Assembly (NCBI GenBank): GCA_022711315.1
Contig: JAKLFG010000019.1
Coordinates: 1-41,762 of the forward strand
Direction: 5' to 3'
Length of the DNA stretch: 41,762 nucleotides
Source of the DNA: a bacterium
GTDB lineage: Bacteria > UBP6 > UBA1177 > JAKLFG01
Part shown: one piece after another, positions 28,345-36,837 of the stretch
Layout of the letters: each line of letters opens with the position of its first letter
Position numbering within the stretch: the stretch's first letter is position 1
The notes under the pieces: generated by a model
What the model was told of the DNA's origin: nothing
Databases searched by the model: none
Seen by the model: the letters and a program-made list of their open reading frames with translations, nothing else
Translations under genes and position numbers: made by a program

Positions 28345-30069
28345 ATGAAAGAACTTATGAAGACCCTCTGTCTTACGGCGACCATCCTTCTGCTTGTCTG
28401 TTGCGGCGGTGATCCGACCGACCCGGACACCGATGCCGACGGTATGATCTCTCCCGATATCGACACCGATGTGAAGAGCGACGCCGACAAGGTTTCGTGC
28501 AACTACTCGAGCACCGACAACAAGATCAAGCCGAGCGCGACGGAACTCGAGTTCACCGGCTATTACAAGACCTTCGGCGGCACCCGCTATGTGACCGTCA
28601 CCAACCGGTGCCTCTCCTGCACCGGGAGCGGGCTCACGATAGGGAGCGCCGAGATCGTGCAGAGCGAGGAGGCGGGCTTCTCGATGTCGCCCAATCCGGT
28701 GGCGGTCTCCTCGATCACACTGGGAAAGGACGAGAAGGTCACCTTCGGCATCAGTTACGATGTGGTCAGTTGGGACGCCTTCCCCGGCGTCCTGCGCATC
28801 CATAGTAACGATAAATGCAATCCGGAACTCGACATCGCGCTCACCGGACGGGCGAAATCGGCCGCCAAGATAGAGGTGAAGACGCCCGACGACGCGTTGC
28901 CGGACGACCTCAAGATGGAATTCGGCGAAGGGTTCGACGAAAAGGTGTCGCCGCTCGTGGTGAACAATCTCGGTAACTCTTCGCTCCGCATCGAGGCGAT
29001 GACCATCACCATCGGCGGGTCGGCCAAGGCGGGCGATCCCGGCTTCTTCATCAAAACGAACATTCCCGCCGATGTCTCGATACCGATAGACGGTACCCGG
29101 ACCGCCGAGATCGGATGCCGCAACGACAAGGCTTTCCCGCTCGGGCTCGTCGGGCAACTCGTCATCATCAGCAACGATGTCACCGAATATTCCAAATACC
29201 AGCACCTGACCGTCGATCTGGCGTGCGGCCCCGAGAACACCGATCTTCCGACGGCGAAACTCCTCTGCCCGGCGCAGGTGCCGATACTGACCTGGCCGGC
29301 GCTTGACGGTTCGACAAGCGTGGATGTGGACGGGGTCACGACGACCGGGCTTTCCTATTTCTGGACGATGGCCTCGGTGCCGGGCGGCGGGAGCGGCGGC
29401 GGCGCGAGCATCGTGGACCTCAACGACAAGACCCAGCCGGTCGCCAACATCTGGAGCGCTTCCTCGAAAACGACCTTCCAGACGCTCCTGCAGGGCACCT
29501 ACAGCGTACGGCTCATGGTCAAGAACGGTGACAACCTGACGAGCACCTGGGCCGACTGCGACATAGAGGCGCTCCCGAACGACGAACTCATCGTCAAGAT
29601 GATCTGGGACAACAAGGACAGCGACATGGATCTCCATCTGGTCGCTCCCGACGGCGCGTACGGCGATCCGGCGACCGACTGCTATTTCTACAACTGTTCG
29701 CCGCAGTATGCCGGTGCGCGGCCCGATTGGGGCGTGGTCGGCGAAACGAAGGACGACCCGGCGCTCGACATCGACAACACCACCGGCAGAGGTCCCGAAA
29801 CGGCCTATGTCAACCAGCCGGCGAACGGTGTCTACAAGGTCGTCGTGCATGCCTACGACACGAGCCGCGGGCCCAGCAAGGCCATCGTGAAGGTCTATAC
29901 CCACGCCGAACAGGCGGCGAGCGCCGAGGCGCTTTTCACCGACACCAATACCTGTTGGGATGTCTTCTCGCTGACCGTCACCGACGGTACCGGCGGCAAG
30001 AAGAACATCGCCGTTCAACCGCTCGGCACGACCCTGTATCCCTGCGATCCTCCGCCGGTGGTGCCGTGA
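28345..30069 (+). CDS. ASH-domain lipoprotein with C-terminal YfaP/DUF2135-like domain
   Basis: 574 residues from the ATG at 28345 (GGGGAG 8 nt upstream; an earlier in-frame ATG lies inside the previous gene). Lipoprotein signal LLLVCCGG, then an Asp-rich linker (DPTDPDTDADG, DIDTDVKSDAD). Two ASH-like beta-sandwich domains (about 45-170 and 175-295): PSATELEFTGYYKTFGGTR and GFSMSPNPVAVSS in the first, VSPLVVNNLGNSSLRIEAM in the second. A PKD-like segment (about 300-410) follows, then a terminal domain from about 413 (IWDNKDSDMDLHLVAPDG, NGVYKVVVHAYD) like YfaP-type proteins. No enzyme motif. Likely extracellular binding. Confidence 0.85.
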   Translation: MKELMKTLCLTATILLLVCCGGDPTDPDTDADGMISPDIDTDVKSDADKVSCNYSSTDNKIKPSATELEFTGYYKTFGGTRYVTVTNRCLSCTGSGLTIGSAEIVQSEEAGFSMSPNPVAVSSITLGKDEKVTFGISYDVVSWDAFPGVLRIHSNDKCNPELDIALTGRAKSAAKIEVKTPDDALPDDLKMEFGEGFDEKVSPLVVNNLGNSSLRIEAMTITIGGSAKAGDPGFFIKTNIPADVSIPIDGTRTAEIGCRNDKAFPLGLVGQLVIISNDVTEYSKYQHLTVDLACGPENTDLPTAKLLCPAQVPILTWPALDGSTSVDVDGVTTTGLSYFWTMASVPGGGSGGGASIVDLNDKTQPVANIWSASSKTTFQTLLQGTYSVRLMVKNGDNLTSTWADCDIEALPNDELIVKMIWDNKDSDMDLHLVAPDGAYGDPATDCYFYNCSPQYAGARPDWGVVGETKDDPALDIDNTTGRGPETAYVNQPANGVYKVVVHAYDTSRGPSKAIVKVYTHAEQAASAEALFTDTNTCWDVFSLTVTDGTGGKKNIAVQPLGTTLYPCDPPPVVP

Positions 30070-30090
30070 GAGCCCCGCTCGTTATTATTC

Positions 30091-30119
30091 TTGACTCGCC
30101 TGAACGGATGTCGTATAGT
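30091..30119 (+). promoter_or_regulatory. Promoter of the outer-membrane barrel gene
   Basis: TTGACT (30091-30096), 17-bp spacer, TATAGT (30114-30119). This indicates that the barrel gene at 30150 can be transcribed separately from the ASH/FGE run. The leader is about 24 nt. Confidence 0.7.
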
Positions 30120-30149
30120 CCGCCGAACCTGTTCGCCGGAGGCTGCTAG

Positions 30150-31469
30150 ATGAGAAGGGTGCTCCTGATACTCGGCGCGGCCTGCGCCGCGGGGATGCTT
30201 TCCGCGGCGGAGGTGACCGATGTCGCCGACTCGTTCGACGAGGACAATCCGTTCGACTTCAACCTGAACATCTACTACAAGAACACCCACGAATTCGCCG
30301 ATATCAAGAGGGAATACAACACGCTGCCGAAGACCTACGAGGACAAGGACGGGAATCTGTATTACACGACCGAAAGCCGCCGCGTCGAGACGCTCGAATA
30401 CAAGGGTAACTCCGAAACGCGCTTCCTGCGCGAACTGGTCATCGCCGCCGAGATAGGTCTCTATCAGGACCTTTCGATATCGCTCGATCTCCCGATAGTG
30501 CTCAAGGACGCCTATAAACTGATCCTCGAGAACTACGATCTTGACCCCTCCGGCGGCGCGATCCCGCGCGAATTCTCGCTCATCAATCAGAACCTCTTCC
30601 CCGACGCCGCCTCTCTGTATTACAACCACAAAGGAGTGGGGGATATCGCCATCGGCCTGCAGTGGGCACCGTTCAACGAAGGGCGCGGCAAGGACGAGTT
30701 CTCGTGGCTGGTCGGGTTCAAACTGACCTCGCCGACCGCCGGCATCGCGACGCCGCAGGGTATGAATGAAAGGGTCGGCACCGCCATCGGCGACGATATT
30801 CAGCAGACCGGTAAAAGCGGGAATGTCGGCAAGGGATTGTGGGTGTTCGACCTGCGCACCGCGGTCGCGAAACGCTATGAGGTGGCCGAGCCCTATTTTC
30901 AGGTGCTCGCCTCGCTGACGACCCCTTCGGCCAATTCTATCATCGAGAAGAGCCGCCACGAGTTCTCCTTCAACGCCGGCACCGACCTCATCGCGCTCGA
31001 GGACCTCGACAAGGGCCACAAGATATTCTTCCGGGTCGACCTCGGGATGCAGTACACCACCCGCGGCAATGCCTACAACTACATCACCGACGCCCGCTGG
31101 ATATACGATGACATCGACCCCGAGGCGCTCTACGGCTGGGTCCTTCCGGCCGGCAAGGACAAGTATTACCACATCCTGCCGCTCGAGGATCCCTTCTTCT
31201 CGACGACCTTCCTCTTCAAGATGAACTTCCGGATATTCGAATATTTCCAGTTCGGCGGTCATGCCTCGGTCGGTTACCGGCATAAACATTACCTGACCGC
31301 CGCGAAAGGCGACGCCCTCATCCGCGAGCCCGGATTCGTCCCCGGCCTCGACTCCGAAGAGACGCCGTGGCTCGGCGCCTCGGTCGTCGATCAGCGTTCG
31401 GGAGGACGGATACTCAGCGAGTCCAATCTCATCGTCGGCTGGGGCTTTTACCTCTCCGGCATGTTCTGA
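30150..31469 (+). CDS. Predicted outer-membrane beta-barrel protein
   Basis: 439 residues. Signal peptide to about residue 20 (GMLSAAE). The mature protein alternates polar and apolar residues in probable strands (FDFNLNIYYKN, LVIAAEIGLYQDLSISLDLP, WLVGFKLTSPT, YFQVLASLTTP, KIFFRVDLGMQYTT, FQFGGHASVGYRHK) and ends YLSGMF, a terminal aromatic residue as recognised by the BAM machinery. It probably forms a channel or assembly platform. Substrate unknown. It follows the ASH/FGE surface proteins but has its own promoter. Confidence 0.8.
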   Translation: MRRVLLILGAACAAGMLSAAEVTDVADSFDEDNPFDFNLNIYYKNTHEFADIKREYNTLPKTYEDKDGNLYYTTESRRVETLEYKGNSETRFLRELVIAAEIGLYQDLSISLDLPIVLKDAYKLILENYDLDPSGGAIPREFSLINQNLFPDAASLYYNHKGVGDIAIGLQWAPFNEGRGKDEFSWLVGFKLTSPTAGIATPQGMNERVGTAIGDDIQQTGKSGNVGKGLWVFDLRTAVAKRYEVAEPYFQVLASLTTPSANSIIEKSRHEFSFNAGTDLIALEDLDKGHKIFFRVDLGMQYTTRGNAYNYITDARWIYDDIDPEALYGWVLPAGKDKYYHILPLEDPFFSTTFLFKMNFRIFEYFQFGGHASVGYRHKHYLTAAKGDALIREPGFVPGLDSEETPWLGASVVDQRSGGRILSESNLIVGWGFYLSGMF

Positions 31470-31474
31470 TCGAT

Positions 31475-32893
31475 ATGCTTTCCGGTAAAACGGTCCTGTT
31501 CGTCCGTATCTGCGGCACCGGCGTCAGTTCCGCCGCGCAGTTCGCCCAGCGGATGGGGGCCCGCGTCCTCGGCACCGATTCGGCCTACTATCCGCCCATC
31601 AGCGACTCGCTCAAACGGGCCGGGATCGCCGAGAACCCGCTCGCCGACACCATCGCGATCATCGGGCGCGAAAAGCCCGACCTCATCGTCGTCGGCAACG
31701 CGCTGTGGGGGAAAAGCCCCGAAGCGGCCTACATCCTCTCATGCGGCATCCCGTACTATTCGATGCCCTCGTTCCTCGAAGAATTCCTGATACCGGGGCA
31801 CCGGTCGGTCGTCGTCGCCGGCACCCACGGGAAGACCACCACCACCACCCTCATCGCTGAATTCCTCGCCGCGGTCGGGAAAAAGCCTTCCTACATGATC
31901 GGCGGCATCCCGCTCTTCTCGATGACCAACGCCGCCTTCGAGAAGGATGGCTACTTCGTCATCGAAGGGGACGAATACGACACCGCCTTTTTCGACAAGG
32001 GGCCCAAGTTCCTCCATTACCGCCCCGACATCGGCATCGTCACCTCCATCGAATACGACCACGCCGACATCTATGCGTCGCTCGAGGCGATATTCGAAAG
32101 TTTCCGGAAGTTCACCGGCATCATCACGAAAAAGTGCATTCTCAATATCGACTTCGCGAACAATAAACGGCTCCTTGCCCTTTTCCCGCGAGAACTCTTC
32201 TTCACCTATTCGATAACCGACCCGTCTGCCGACCTGTTCGCCCGCCGCACCGGCTCCGAAGGCCGTCTGATGAAGTTCCGCGTCACCGTGAACGGCAAAG
32301 AGGGGGATGAATTCAAAAGCCCGCTCTTCGGCGACCAGAACCTCATGAACCTCGCCGCGCTCATGGCCTTCGTCCACAACGAACTGCCCCAACTCGACCA
32401 CGCGGCGGTGGCCGCGGCGATCGCCGGGATGAAGGGGGTGAAGCGGCGGCAGGAATTCCTCGGGCATTTGAACGGTGCGCCGGTCTACAGCGATTTCGCC
32501 CACCATCCGACGGCGGTCCGCTATACCTTCGATTCGTTCCGCAGCCTCTTCGGCGCGAAACGCTACATCGTGGTGTTCGACCCGGCGACCAATTCCAACG
32601 CCCGTGATATATTCGAGAAGGACTACGCGACGATATTCGCCGACGCCGACCTCTTCATCATCGGCAAGCCGGCCAAGGCCGATTCGCTCAAACCCGAGGA
32701 GAAATTCAATCCCGAACGGCTCTGTGCCGCCATCAACCGGGTGAAGGGCTATCCGGCGGCGCGCCACATTACCGAGGCAGACCAGATCATCGAAGTGCTC
32801 CGGGCCGAGGCTGACAAGGAAAGCGTCGTCATCGCGATGTCCAACGGCGGGTTCGGCGGCTTCTTCGGGAAACTGGCTCCGTATCTGACATAA
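31475..32893 (+). CDS. mpl: UDP-N-acetylmuramate:L-alanyl-gamma-D-glutamyl-meso-diaminopimelate ligase
   Basis: 472 residues from the ATG at 31475, five bases after the barrel gene's stop. A much earlier in-frame ATG lies inside that gene. Mur-ligase that re-attaches recycled murein tripeptide to UDP-MurNAc. ATP loop GTHGKTTTT (about 115-123), Mpl-type motif DEYDTAFFDKG, YDHADIY, and C-terminal domain motif DFAHHPTAV. The N-terminal Rossmann region (FVRICGTGVSSAAQ) is MurC/Mpl-like. No good Shine-Dalgarno sequence is visible, so coupling to the upstream gene is likely. It implies that the organism recycles peptidoglycan containing diaminopimelate. Confidence 0.9.
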   Translation: MLSGKTVLFVRICGTGVSSAAQFAQRMGARVLGTDSAYYPPISDSLKRAGIAENPLADTIAIIGREKPDLIVVGNALWGKSPEAAYILSCGIPYYSMPSFLEEFLIPGHRSVVVAGTHGKTTTTTLIAEFLAAVGKKPSYMIGGIPLFSMTNAAFEKDGYFVIEGDEYDTAFFDKGPKFLHYRPDIGIVTSIEYDHADIYASLEAIFESFRKFTGIITKKCILNIDFANNKRLLALFPRELFFTYSITDPSADLFARRTGSEGRLMKFRVTVNGKEGDEFKSPLFGDQNLMNLAALMAFVHNELPQLDHAAVAAAIAGMKGVKRRQEFLGHLNGAPVYSDFAHHPTAVRYTFDSFRSLFGAKRYIVVFDPATNSNARDIFEKDYATIFADADLFIIGKPAKADSLKPEEKFNPERLCAAINRVKGYPAARHITEADQIIEVLRAEADKESVVIAMSNGGFGGFFGKLAPYLT

Positions 32894-32977
32894 CACCCTC
32901 AGGCCATTGGCCAGCTCCCTGCGACAGGGAGCCAAGATACGGAAGGCCCCCTGATGCAGGGGGCTTGCGGGGGTGTT
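32892..32977. repeat. Compact palindromic intergenic element (MITE/REP-like)
   Basis: 86 bp bounded by terminal inverted repeats AACACCC (32892-32898) and GGGTGTT (32971-32977). It encloses three hairpins: GGCC-ATT-GGCC (32902-32912), GCTCCCTG-CGA-CAGGGAGC (32914-32932), and GCCCCCTG-ATG-CAGGGGGC (32946-32964). The last two have the same design, 8-bp stem and 3-nt loop. The layout resembles intergenic palindromic repeats I know from Clostridia and metagenomic genomes, with CTCCC/GGGAG arms and an ACGGAAGG spacer. There is no ORF. Its left arm shares two bases with the mpl stop codon. Confidence 0.7.
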
Positions 32978-33004
32978 GGACTTTGCGCTGAGGGGAGGGA
33001 CACG

Positions 33005-33583
33005 ATGAAACGGGCGTTGATAATTTCGGTGATGGCGGCGGCTGTGGCGTTCTGCGTCGCCTGCGATGACGGCAACGAGGCATTCCCCGACCCGGCATTC
33101 AAGGCATGCATCGAGAACCGTCTTGCACAGTACTCGGACATCTACGATACGACATACAACATAAACAATGAAAAGGATTTAGAGGTAGTTGGATTGCTGT
33201 CTTGTAGCGATGCTGGTATAAAATCAATCGAAGGAGTTGAGAAACTCTTGAATCTCAACGATTTACGGCTCTACAAGAATCAGATTGAATCGATAGAGCC
33301 GATTCGTGACTTGGAAAAACTACAGGATTTAGATTTGAGTTTCAATAAAATAAAAGATGTCGAGCCGATATCCGATGCGGTGAAAATCACCTATCTTCAA
33401 CTGTCCGCAAATTATATTACGGATATCCGTTCGCTCAAAACACTTGTTGCGATGGGAGTGCTCTATCTTGATGACAACTGTATATCCGACATTTCGTCAC
33501 AGTGCGAAACATTGACGACGGCGATTTCCGGACTCACTATCTATGGTGAAGAAAATCAGATGGATCCCCAGCGGTGTCAGTAA
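33005..33583 (+). CDS. Leucine-rich-repeat lipoprotein (internalin-like), probably acquired
   Basis: 192 residues, GGGAGGG 5 nt before the ATG. Lipoprotein signal ends FCVAC. The body holds about five 22-residue leucine-rich repeats (LLNLNDLRLYKNQIESIEPI, LEKLQDLDLSFNKIKDVEPI, ITYLQLSANYITDIRSLKTL), a protein-binding solenoid. The first 40 codons are GC-rich like the host. From about 33140 the gene turns clearly AT-richer (TTT, AAT, ATA, TTA and TTG codons), unlike every neighbour except parts of holB. It lies directly after the palindromic element and tail-to-tail with the minus-strand operon. Likely horizontally acquired, possibly as an LRR body joined to a resident signal. Confidence 0.8.
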   Translation: MKRALIISVMAAAVAFCVACDDGNEAFPDPAFKACIENRLAQYSDIYDTTYNINNEKDLEVVGLLSCSDAGIKSIEGVEKLLNLNDLRLYKNQIESIEPIRDLEKLQDLDLSFNKIKDVEPISDAVKITYLQLSANYITDIRSLKTLVAMGVLYLDDNCISDISSQCETLTTAISGLTIYGEENQMDPQRCQ

Positions 33584-33586
33584 CCC

Positions 33587-34615
33587 TCACAGCGTCTCGA
33601 TGAACGCTTCGAGGCGCGTCCGCTGACGCCCGTCGAGTTCCTTCTGCGGCTTGTCGCCCTCTATCGTGATGATCGGGATATCGAGGTTAGCCTCGACCGC
33701 CATCCGGCGCAGAATGATATCCTCTATCTGCCGGTGGCAGAACGACTGAACATAATGGATGATGCCCGCCACCTTCCGCCGCCGTAATTCCTTGATGGCC
33801 TTCGAGAAACGGTACTCGGCGGAGTAGGGGTAGGAATAGGCGAGGTACTGCGCCGTCAGATCGGGGAACTCCCCCGGCATCGCGAATTCGCGCTGTATCT
33901 CGTTGAAGACCACCACCGCCCCCTTTTCCTCAAGGAACGAATAGAGGTCGAATATCGGCGGCACGCCGAGATAGGCGAGCGGTTTTAGGTTGTTGGGATA
34001 TCCGCCGGACTTGAGGATCGTCTCTTTTTCTGCCACCAGCCGCTCGACATCGGCGCGAAATGCGACCGGGTCACCATTGAAGTCGGAGGCGCTGACGAGC
34101 ATCCGGTGATTCTCGACCCCTTTGACGAGTCCCGGATGCCGCCACGAAAGATCGTCCAGCCGTTCGAGTGACCTCCTGAGCGGCCGGAGATCGTGCCGGA
34201 CCTTTTCGGCCGCCGCGACGGTGGTGCCGAGGAACGCGGCGAACTTCTCTATTTCACTCCGCATTGCGTCGGGCGAGCGGTCCTGCGGGAAGGGGAAGAG
34301 GTACGACTTCACCCCCCGTTCGAGGTCGATGAGTTCCTTGAGCACCTTGGCGTTGGAACAGTCGCCTTCGGTGACGGCGACAAAGACATCTATCGGCAGG
34401 GTGTCACGGCCCCGCCTGAAGGATTCGAATATGCCTTTTATCCACGCACAGCAACTGCGCGGGAATCCCGACATCTCGGCCCGTTCCACGAGGAGGGGAG
34501 CGTCGGGGGAGGAGACGAAGACATTATTCAGATCGACCGGCCGGTATCCGGCGGCGATGATGACCTCGACCGGGATCGTGGTGGTAAAGGCGACCGTTCC
34601 GACGGCGCGACTCAT
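33587..34615 (-). CDS. 2-hydroxyacyl-CoA dehydratase D-type (HgdB/BcrBC/FldBC-like) protein
   Basis: 342 residues from the ATG at 34615, which overlaps the tatD stop (ATGA). Family members are [4Fe-4S] subunits of radical dehydratases and benzoyl-CoA reductases in anaerobes. Typical features: N-terminal TIPVEVIIAAGYRPVDL, cysteines in PRSCCAW (55/56), EGDC (86) and QSFCHRQ (about 293) as probable cluster ligands, and C-terminal IPIITIEGDKPQKELDGRQR. No partner subunit or HgdC-like activator ATPase is in the window. So it is a stand-alone member whose substrate is unknown and may be unrelated to acyl-CoA dehydration. The stop is 3 bp from the convergent LRR gene. Confidence 0.85.
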   Translation of the reverse strand: MSRAVGTVAFTTTIPVEVIIAAGYRPVDLNNVFVSSPDAPLLVERAEMSGFPRSCCAWIKGIFESFRRGRDTLPIDVFVAVTEGDCSNAKVLKELIDLERGVKSYLFPFPQDRSPDAMRSEIEKFAAFLGTTVAAAEKVRHDLRPLRRSLERLDDLSWRHPGLVKGVENHRMLVSASDFNGDPVAFRADVERLVAEKETILKSGGYPNNLKPLAYLGVPPIFDLYSFLEEKGAVVVFNEIQREFAMPGEFPDLTAQYLAYSYPYSAEYRFSKAIKELRRRKVAGIIHYVQSFCHRQIEDIILRRMAVEANLDIPIITIEGDKPQKELDGRQRTRLEAFIETL

Positions 34616-35397
34616 CCGATGCCTCTGCCGAACACCCGCTCGAAGCACTGCAGGGCCCGCTCCTCCCAGACCGGTAGAGGCAGGCCGGTCAGTTGAGCCG
34701 CGAACCGGTAGATATCGGCGACATGGGCGGGGGTGTTGACCTTGCCCCGGTGGGGGACCGGTGCGAGGTAGGGGGAATCGGTCTCGAAACAGAGTTGTCC
34801 GGCGGGGGACATCATGAGCACTTCGCGCATCTCCTCGGCGTCGGGAAAGGTCAGTATGCCGGGGAGACTGACCGACCAACTGCGGTCGAATATGCGGCGG
34901 GCGGTCACGGCGTCGCCCGTGTAGCAGTGGAAGAGGACACGGTCCTCGATGCCCTTATATTCGTTGATGATATCGAATATCCGGCTCTCCGCCTTGCGCC
35001 CGTGAATGACCAGCGGCTTTCGTAGTTCGATGGCCAGTTCGACCATCCGGCGGAATATCTTTTCCTGTTTGTCGGGGGGAGAGAAGTCATAATGCAGGTC
35101 CATCCCGACCTCGCCGATGGCGACGATGTCAGGGGCGATGTCCCGTATCCACGAGTCGTCGCTGTCCCATTTCGACGCATCGTGGGGGTGGATGCCGGCG
35201 ATATGGAAGAGCGATATGCCGGTGTCGCGGCAGGTGTTGTCGAGGGTGGCGCGACCACGGGCCTCCTCTGGCGAGAGTATGACATTGACGCAGACGGTGA
35301 CCCCGTTATAGAGCATGTCGCCGAAAAGGGTCTCCGCCGGTATCTTTTTATCGGTGATCAGCGTCAGGAGATGGGCGTGGCTGTCAATTTTTACCAT
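34612..35397 (-). CDS. tatD: TatD-family metal-dependent hydrolase
   Basis: 261 residues from the ATG at 35397, inside the last 14 bp of ricT. TIM-barrel metal hydrolase of the TatD/YcfH type; characterised members act as 3'-5' DNA/RNA exonucleases or D-aminoacyl-tRNA deacylases. Metal ligands: DSHAHL near the N-terminus, GEVGMDLHYD (Glu), VIHGRKA, FHCYTGD, and FETDSPYL near the C-terminus. Coupled on both sides by overlaps (ricT upstream, dehydratase-like downstream). Confidence 0.93.
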   Translation of the reverse strand: MVKIDSHAHLLTLITDKKIPAETLFGDMLYNGVTVCVNVILSPEEARGRATLDNTCRDTGISLFHIAGIHPHDASKWDSDDSWIRDIAPDIVAIGEVGMDLHYDFSPPDKQEKIFRRMVELAIELRKPLVIHGRKAESRIFDIINEYKGIEDRVLFHCYTGDAVTARRIFDRSWSVSLPGILTFPDAEEMREVLMMSPAGQLCFETDSPYLAPVPHRGKVNTPAHVADIYRFAAQLTGLPLPVWEERALQCFERVFGRGIG

Positions 35398-36823
35398 CGT
35401 TCGCCTGTCGTGGCGTTTGTTGTTGTTGCGCGGGACGATCGCCGCCGCCCGAACGGGGGCGATGGCGGTTCCGCCCGCCACGGCGGGAGCGGTCGCCTTG
35501 CCGCGGTTGCTGTTGCGATTCTCCGCCGGGTCGATCGGCGGTAGGGGCCGGCCGGTCCTGGGGCTCGCCCGAGGATGAGGGGGGACGGTTGTTGTCCCGG
35601 GGCCGGCTGTCGCGCGGACGGTCATCACGGGGACGATCATCGCGGCGCGGACGGTCATCACGGCGAGGCCGTTGTCGGTTGTCATCCGTAACGGGCCGCG
35701 GGGAGATCGTCATCGAGGAGGAGGGATTCGGTTCCGTGTCTGCCTTGAGCGATGGAGCGAGCGGGACTATCTCCCAGCGACGGTCCTCACGGCGCAACTG
35801 CGATTTCTGGACGATCCGTTCCTCATAATTCTCCTTTTCGGTTGAGGGGAACACGACCGACAGGGTACCGTTCAACACATTGACCTTTTTGACGAATCCG
35901 CGTCGACCGCTCGGTGCGGCCTCGAATATCTCGCTCTCCTCGAGCGGCAGTTCCCGGCGCAGTTCGGTGTAGAGAGGGTCCTCGTACCCCAGACAGCAGA
36001 ACAGGCGGCCGCAACAACCCGATATCTTGTTGGGATTGAGCGAAAGATTCTGGTCCTTGGCCATCTTGACCGAGACCGGCACAAAGTTGTGCAGGTAGCG
36101 ACGGCAGCAGAGTTCCTGCCCGCAGGGGCCGAGGCCGCCGAGCATCTTGGTGGTGTCACGGACGCCGATCTGTCGCATCTCGATGCGGCGGTGGAGACTC
36201 GACGCGAGCCGTTTGATGAGTTCGCGGAAATCGACGCGGCCCGGGGCGGTGAAGTAGAATATGACCTTCGATTCATCCAGTGTATACTTGACCTTACGGA
36301 GTTTCATGTTGATGCCAAGGTCGCGGTTGTGCTGTTCGCAGATCTTCTGGGCCTCCAGCGCCTTCTTGCGGAGATTCTCGTCCTTTTTCATGTCTTCGGG
36401 GGTCGCCTTACGAATGACACCGTGTTTGATGACATCGACCTTGTTCTGGGAGTTATAGTCGCTTATCGACTTCTTGAGGACCTCCGCGATCTCGACGCCG
36501 CGTTCGCTATAGGCGACCAAATGGTCACCTTCCTGTATCTGGTGATCGCCCGAAAGGGTCGGTAGCGGCGGGTAATGATACCAGAAGACCTTGCCGGCGG
36601 GTTGGAACTGGAGCGGGAGGACCTCCTCGAAGGGGGGGTGCGGGTCTGAATGGTCGAGATAATAGGCATGACTGCCGCCGAGCGGGGCTATCGGGGCGCC
36701 CGCCTTTTTGTTCTTGGTGATGGCCTCCTCGTCGACAAACCCCTCATTCTTAGTCTTTTCAAGCAGTTCTAGTTCTCTTTGCTCGTCGAAATTGAGGTGA
36801 TGATGATTCTTTCTTTCGCTCAT
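35384..36823 (-). CDS. ricT: RicT/YaaT-like PSP1-domain protein with Arg/Asp-rich tail
   Basis: 479 residues; AAAGGAG 9 nt before the ATG. The N-terminal 70 residues are extra. The PSP1 region spans about 85-330, with GLGPCGQELCCRRYL and SGCCGRLFCCLGYE, the cysteine clusters that in the B. subtilis RicAFT complex ligate [4Fe-4S]. That complex affects RNase Y-dependent mRNA processing and development. The C-terminal 120 residues are low complexity: repeats of RPRRDD and RPRDD, then RSRRGGRNRHRPRSGGG and Gln runs, like RNA-binding RGG tails. It lies after holB, as in many genomes (holB-yaaT). RicA and RicF are not in the window. Confidence 0.88.
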   Translation of the reverse strand: MSERKNHHHLNFDEQRELELLEKTKNEGFVDEEAITKNKKAGAPIAPLGGSHAYYLDHSDPHPPFEEVLPLQFQPAGKVFWYHYPPLPTLSGDHQIQEGDHLVAYSERGVEIAEVLKKSISDYNSQNKVDVIKHGVIRKATPEDMKKDENLRKKALEAQKICEQHNRDLGINMKLRKVKYTLDESKVIFYFTAPGRVDFRELIKRLASSLHRRIEMRQIGVRDTTKMLGGLGPCGQELCCRRYLHNFVPVSVKMAKDQNLSLNPNKISGCCGRLFCCLGYEDPLYTELRRELPLEESEIFEAAPSGRRGFVKKVNVLNGTLSVVFPSTEKENYEERIVQKSQLRREDRRWEIVPLAPSLKADTEPNPSSSMTISPRPVTDDNRQRPRRDDRPRRDDRPRDDRPRDSRPRDNNRPPSSSGEPQDRPAPTADRPGGESQQQPRQGDRSRRGGRNRHRPRSGGGDRPAQQQQTPRQANDGKN

Positions 36824-36837
36824 CTATGGGTACTCCT

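Noticed and set aside
32914..32964. Rho-independent terminators after mpl
   Set aside because: The two hairpins are strong but neither is followed by a T-run. The outer inverted repeat fits a mobile palindromic element better.
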